Part shown: positions 7,425 to 9,705 of the stretch, piece by piece
How positions within the stretch are numbered: position 1 is the first letter of the stretch
Layout of the letters: the number at the start of each line of letters is the position of its first letter
Origin: Clostridiales bacterium
GTDB lineage: Bacteria; Bacillota; Clostridia; Oscillospirales; Acutalibacteraceae
Assembly (NCBI GenBank): GCA_012728445.1
Contig: JAAYFA010000123.1
Span: 1 to 9,705 of the forward strand
Length of the DNA stretch: 9,705 bases
Direction of reading: 5' to 3'
Made by a program: the position numbers and the translations under genes
The notes under the pieces: generated by a model
Database searches by the model: none
Seen by the model: the letters and a program-made list of their open reading frames with translations, nothing else
What the model was told of the DNA's origin: nothing

Positions 7425-8312
7425 ATGCCGTTTATGGAAAGAATCATGAACTTCTGGAATCAAATATCTACAATATTTCTTTCATTTGAAATTCCTGATT
7501 TTTTAGATATTTGCTTGGTGGCATTTGTACTGTACCATCTGATTAAACTTATTAGAGAAACAAGGGCGTTTCAGTTAGCGAAAGGATTTCTCTTATTAGG
7601 AATTGCATATATCCTGATTACTGCTCTTCATATGCAGGCAAGCACTTATATTTTTCACAGACTGTTTACGGACCTTATTATTTTGATTATCATCTTATTT
7701 CAGCCGGAAATTAGACATGCGCTTGAGAGTGTTGGCGGTAGCAGCATACCCAAATTTGGGTTTTTTACCGGTTCTAAAAACGAAAACACCGTTCGAAACG
7801 AAACTATAAAAAAAGCGATTAATGATGTATGCAAAACGTGCAATGATTTTGGACAGAAAAAAATAGGCGCAATCATTGTATTTGAAAGAGATACCCTGCT
7901 TGGAGAAGTTATAAATACGGGAACAGCTATCGATGCAACTGTATCAAAAGAACTCATTGGCAACATCTTTTTTCCTATGTCACCGCTTCACGACGGGGCA
8001 ACAGTTATCAGAAACGGACGAATTATTGCGGCCGGATGCATTTTGCCTCTCACACAAAGCCAAACGATTAGCCGTGATTTGGGGACAAGGCATCGTGCCG
8101 CTTTGGGTTTGAGCGAAGAAGGTGATGCCGTTGTCGTAGTCGTGTCGGAAGAAACCGGCGGTATTTCAATTGCAAAGAAAGGGTTGCTCGAACGGAATAT
8201 ATCCGAATCTGTTCTGAGAGAAAAACTCAATAACGATTTACTTTTAGATACGAGCGCAAACAAGAACGACCCCGGTGTAATTAAAAAAATATTCGGGGGT
8301 TTAAAAAGATGA
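7425..8312 (+). CDS. cdaA: Membrane diadenylate cyclase CdaA (c-di-AMP synthase)
   Basis: CdaA makes cyclic di-AMP from two ATP at the membrane; this messenger controls potassium and osmolyte transport and cell wall homeostasis in Firmicutes. The 295-residue protein has three N-terminal membrane segments (about 26-42, 50-68, 78-92) ending in the family block FQPEIRHALE (92-101). The DAC catalytic domain follows (about 125-275), with both signature motifs intact: D190-G-A in PLHDGATVIRNG and R222-H-R in GTRHRAALGLSE. The start at 7425 has GAGGG at 7414-7418, six to seven bases upstream; methionines at 7434 and 7446 are alternatives. It has its own predicted promoter and overlaps cdaR by four bases (ATGA), as expected for cdaA-cdaR. 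Confidence 0.97.
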   Translation: MPFMERIMNFWNQISTIFLSFEIPDFLDICLVAFVLYHLIKLIRETRAFQLAKGFLLLGIAYILITALHMQASTYIFHRLFTDLIILIIILFQPEIRHALESVGGSSIPKFGFFTGSKNENTVRNETIKKAINDVCKTCNDFGQKKIGAIIVFERDTLLGEVINTGTAIDATVSKELIGNIFFPMSPLHDGATVIRNGRIIAAGCILPLTQSQTISRDLGTRHRAALGLSEEGDAVVVVVSEETGGISIAKKGLLERNISESVLREKLNNDLLLDTSANKNDPGVIKKIFGGLKR

Positions 8313-9586
8313 AAATAAAAAACTTCTCATTTAACAATCTATTTTACAACAACAGATTCGTTATGGCCTTTTCTTTGGTTATGGCTGTTGTTGTTTGGTT
8401 AATCGTAGCAATTCAGTTCAGCCCTCAAGATGAAAGAGTTGTAATGGATGTGCCTGTAAAAATTATCATGTCAAGCAATATTGAAACCTTTGATCTTCAA
8501 ATATTCGGTATAGCTGATTTTAAAGTGGATGTGACCGTTACAGGCAAGCGATATATGGTGTCGTCCAACAATCTTTCTGCGGATGACTTCATTGTAACCG
8601 CCAACACAAATTATGTTGATTCAGCCGGAGAATACTCCCTTAAGCTTGATGTGAGAAAAAAGACACAAGATTCGGATTTTGAAATATTAAAAATATCAAA
8701 TGAAAATATTGAAGTGTACTTTGACTCTTACAAAGAAAGCGAATATACACTTATACCTGAAACAATTTCTTCCGGCAATATCATACCGAAGGGTTATTTT
8801 AAAGACTCTGAAATTCTTTCTGCAAAAACGGTTACGGTTTCCGGGCCTGCGACCGAGGTTAATAAAATAAGCAAAGTTTATGCCCGGATTACCGTTGATA
8901 CCGTATTGACAGCAACGAAAACATACAAAGCGGAAATTATTCCGTTAGGTGAATATGGCAGTGTACCAAGATATTTATCCATCAATAATGGCAATGTGGA
9001 TATTGCCGTTACAGTGCCAATATATAAAGTTGCCGAGCTTCCGGTTACCGTTAGCTTCAAAAACAGCCCGGCGTACTTTTTAGAGAATCCATTGCAATTC
9101 ACCTGCAATCCACAAATAGCAACATTCGGTGTAGATGAAACTGTGTTGGAAAGTATGAAGCAAGCGAGTATCATGACGATTGACTTCAGTACAATAAAAT
9201 CAGGGAAAAATGTATTTTCCGTTAAGAGCAAAGTTATCGAAAACATCAAGGTTGTTGATAATACGGAAGAGTTTAAGGTAACGGTTGATGCCGGCAGCTT
9301 GACAGAAAAGAAGTTTTCTTTAACCGAAACCAATATTCTGCTGCAAAATATTAACAAAGAAAACACTGCGACCCTCATTAGCAAAAGTATTCAAAATGTT
9401 GTGGTTGTGGGGGACAAAACGACAATTGAAACGTTGACCCCCGACAATATTTTTGCCGACATTGATTTTGCCAACACAGTTTTGGAGAACGGAACCATTA
9501 AAATTCCGGCAAAAATTTATGTGAAAGACCATGACGATTGCTGGATTTATGGTCAATATTCGGTAGAAGTGAATATCACAAAGTAG
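8309..9586 (+). CDS. cdaR: CdaR, YbbR-domain regulator of CdaA
   Basis: CdaR is an extracytoplasmic regulator that interacts with CdaA. The 425-residue protein has one N-terminal membrane anchor (about 17-35), with positively charged residues before it and no cleavage site evident. The remainder should lie outside the cell and divides into about four YbbR repeats: roughly 45-140, 146-240, 241-330 and 333-425. The best repeat signature is AKTVTVSGPATEVNKISKVY (172-191) followed by ITVD, with weaker counterparts such as SIQNVVVVGDKTTIETL (360-376). The start ATG overlaps the cdaA TGA and GGGGG (8295-8299) is the likely ribosome binding site, so translation is probably coupled. In many Firmicutes the third gene is glmM, but here a DUF1385 gene follows. 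Confidence 0.95.
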   Translation: MKIKNFSFNNLFYNNRFVMAFSLVMAVVVWLIVAIQFSPQDERVVMDVPVKIIMSSNIETFDLQIFGIADFKVDVTVTGKRYMVSSNNLSADDFIVTANTNYVDSAGEYSLKLDVRKKTQDSDFEILKISNENIEVYFDSYKESEYTLIPETISSGNIIPKGYFKDSEILSAKTVTVSGPATEVNKISKVYARITVDTVLTATKTYKAEIIPLGEYGSVPRYLSINNGNVDIAVTVPIYKVAELPVTVSFKNSPAYFLENPLQFTCNPQIATFGVDETVLESMKQASIMTIDFSTIKSGKNVFSVKSKVIENIKVVDNTEEFKVTVDAGSLTEKKFSLTETNILLQNINKENTATLISKSIQNVVVVGDKTTIETLTPDNIFADIDFANTVLENGTIKIPAKIYVKDHDDCWIYGQYSVEVNITK

Positions 9587-9632
9587 TTTTAGTATTATGA
9601 AGTTATGCATGATTTAAGAAAGCGGTGTAAAC

Positions 9633-9705
9633 TTGAAAAAGAAAAAAACGAACAAGGCGCCAATCAGTGTTGGCGGGCAGGCTCTGATGGAAGGCATCAT
9701 GATGC
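9633..9705 (+). CDS. DUF1385 family protein, N-terminus only (runs off window), TTG start
   Basis: Only the first 24 codons are visible, starting (M)KKKKTNKAPISVGGQALMEGIMM. The GGQALMEGIMM segment matches the conserved start of DUF1385 proteins (typically GGQAVIEGVMMR), which are multi-pass membrane proteins of unknown role. In the frame, a stop lies at 9615-9617 and no ATG or GTG occurs before the conserved block, so TTG at 9633 is the only plausible start. GCGGTG at 9622-9627 is a weak ribosome binding site five bases upstream. The gene lies 46 bases after cdaR with no terminator between, so it may be cotranscribed. In other Firmicutes this family often neighbours prmC and prfA, which cannot be checked here. 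Confidence 0.85.
   Translation, partial: MKKKKTNKAPISVGGQALMEGIMM

Noticed and set aside
8878..9384. Antisense open frame of 168 codons opposite cdaR
   Set aside because: It is hydrophobic only because it complements beta-rich CdaR codons, and it shows no family signature or initiation site.

Overview
This window looks like ordinary chromosome from a low-to-moderate-GC anaerobic Firmicute, most likely a clostridial or Oscillospiraceae-type bacterium. The evidence is the Firmicutes-style gene set (alaS, HIT, comEC, holA, then cdaA-cdaR), AGGAGG-like ribosome binding sites, the MEP isoprenoid pathway gene ispF, a clostridial-type cysteine-rich insert in AlaRS, and a DUF1385 gene. All eight complete or nearly complete genes and the partial last one are on the + strand. 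I see no tRNA, rRNA, insertion sequence, CRISPR array or prophage gene.

Positions 1-7292 hold a tightly packed run of six genes. They are the 3' nine-tenths of alaS (alanyl-tRNA synthetase), a HIT-family nucleotide hydrolase, a ComEC/Rec2 DNA-uptake channel protein, holA (DNA polymerase III delta, the clamp-loader subunit), a small Toprim protein of the RNase M5-like/DUF4093 type, and ispF. Gaps are 0 to about 34 bases and the Toprim gene overlaps ispF by 26 bases, so this is probably one transcription unit whose promoter lies left of the window. The products are housekeeping proteins from different pathways.

Positions 7293-7424 (132 bases) are the only real intergenic space. It carries a good sigma-A-like promoter with an extended -10 and a 16-base near-palindrome at the predicted transcription start. 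It leads into cdaA-cdaR, the membrane diadenylate cyclase and its YbbR-domain regulator, which overlap by ATGA and make and control cyclic di-AMP. At the right edge a TTG-initiated DUF1385 gene begins and is cut off by the window end.

No clearly new biological system is visible. The points most worth a second look are a ComEC whose C-terminal metallo-beta-lactamase-like domain has lost the recognisable metal-binding motifs, a Toprim/RNase M5-like gene outside the usual rnmV-ksgA setting, a charged insert in HolA, and the palindrome at the cdaA promoter.
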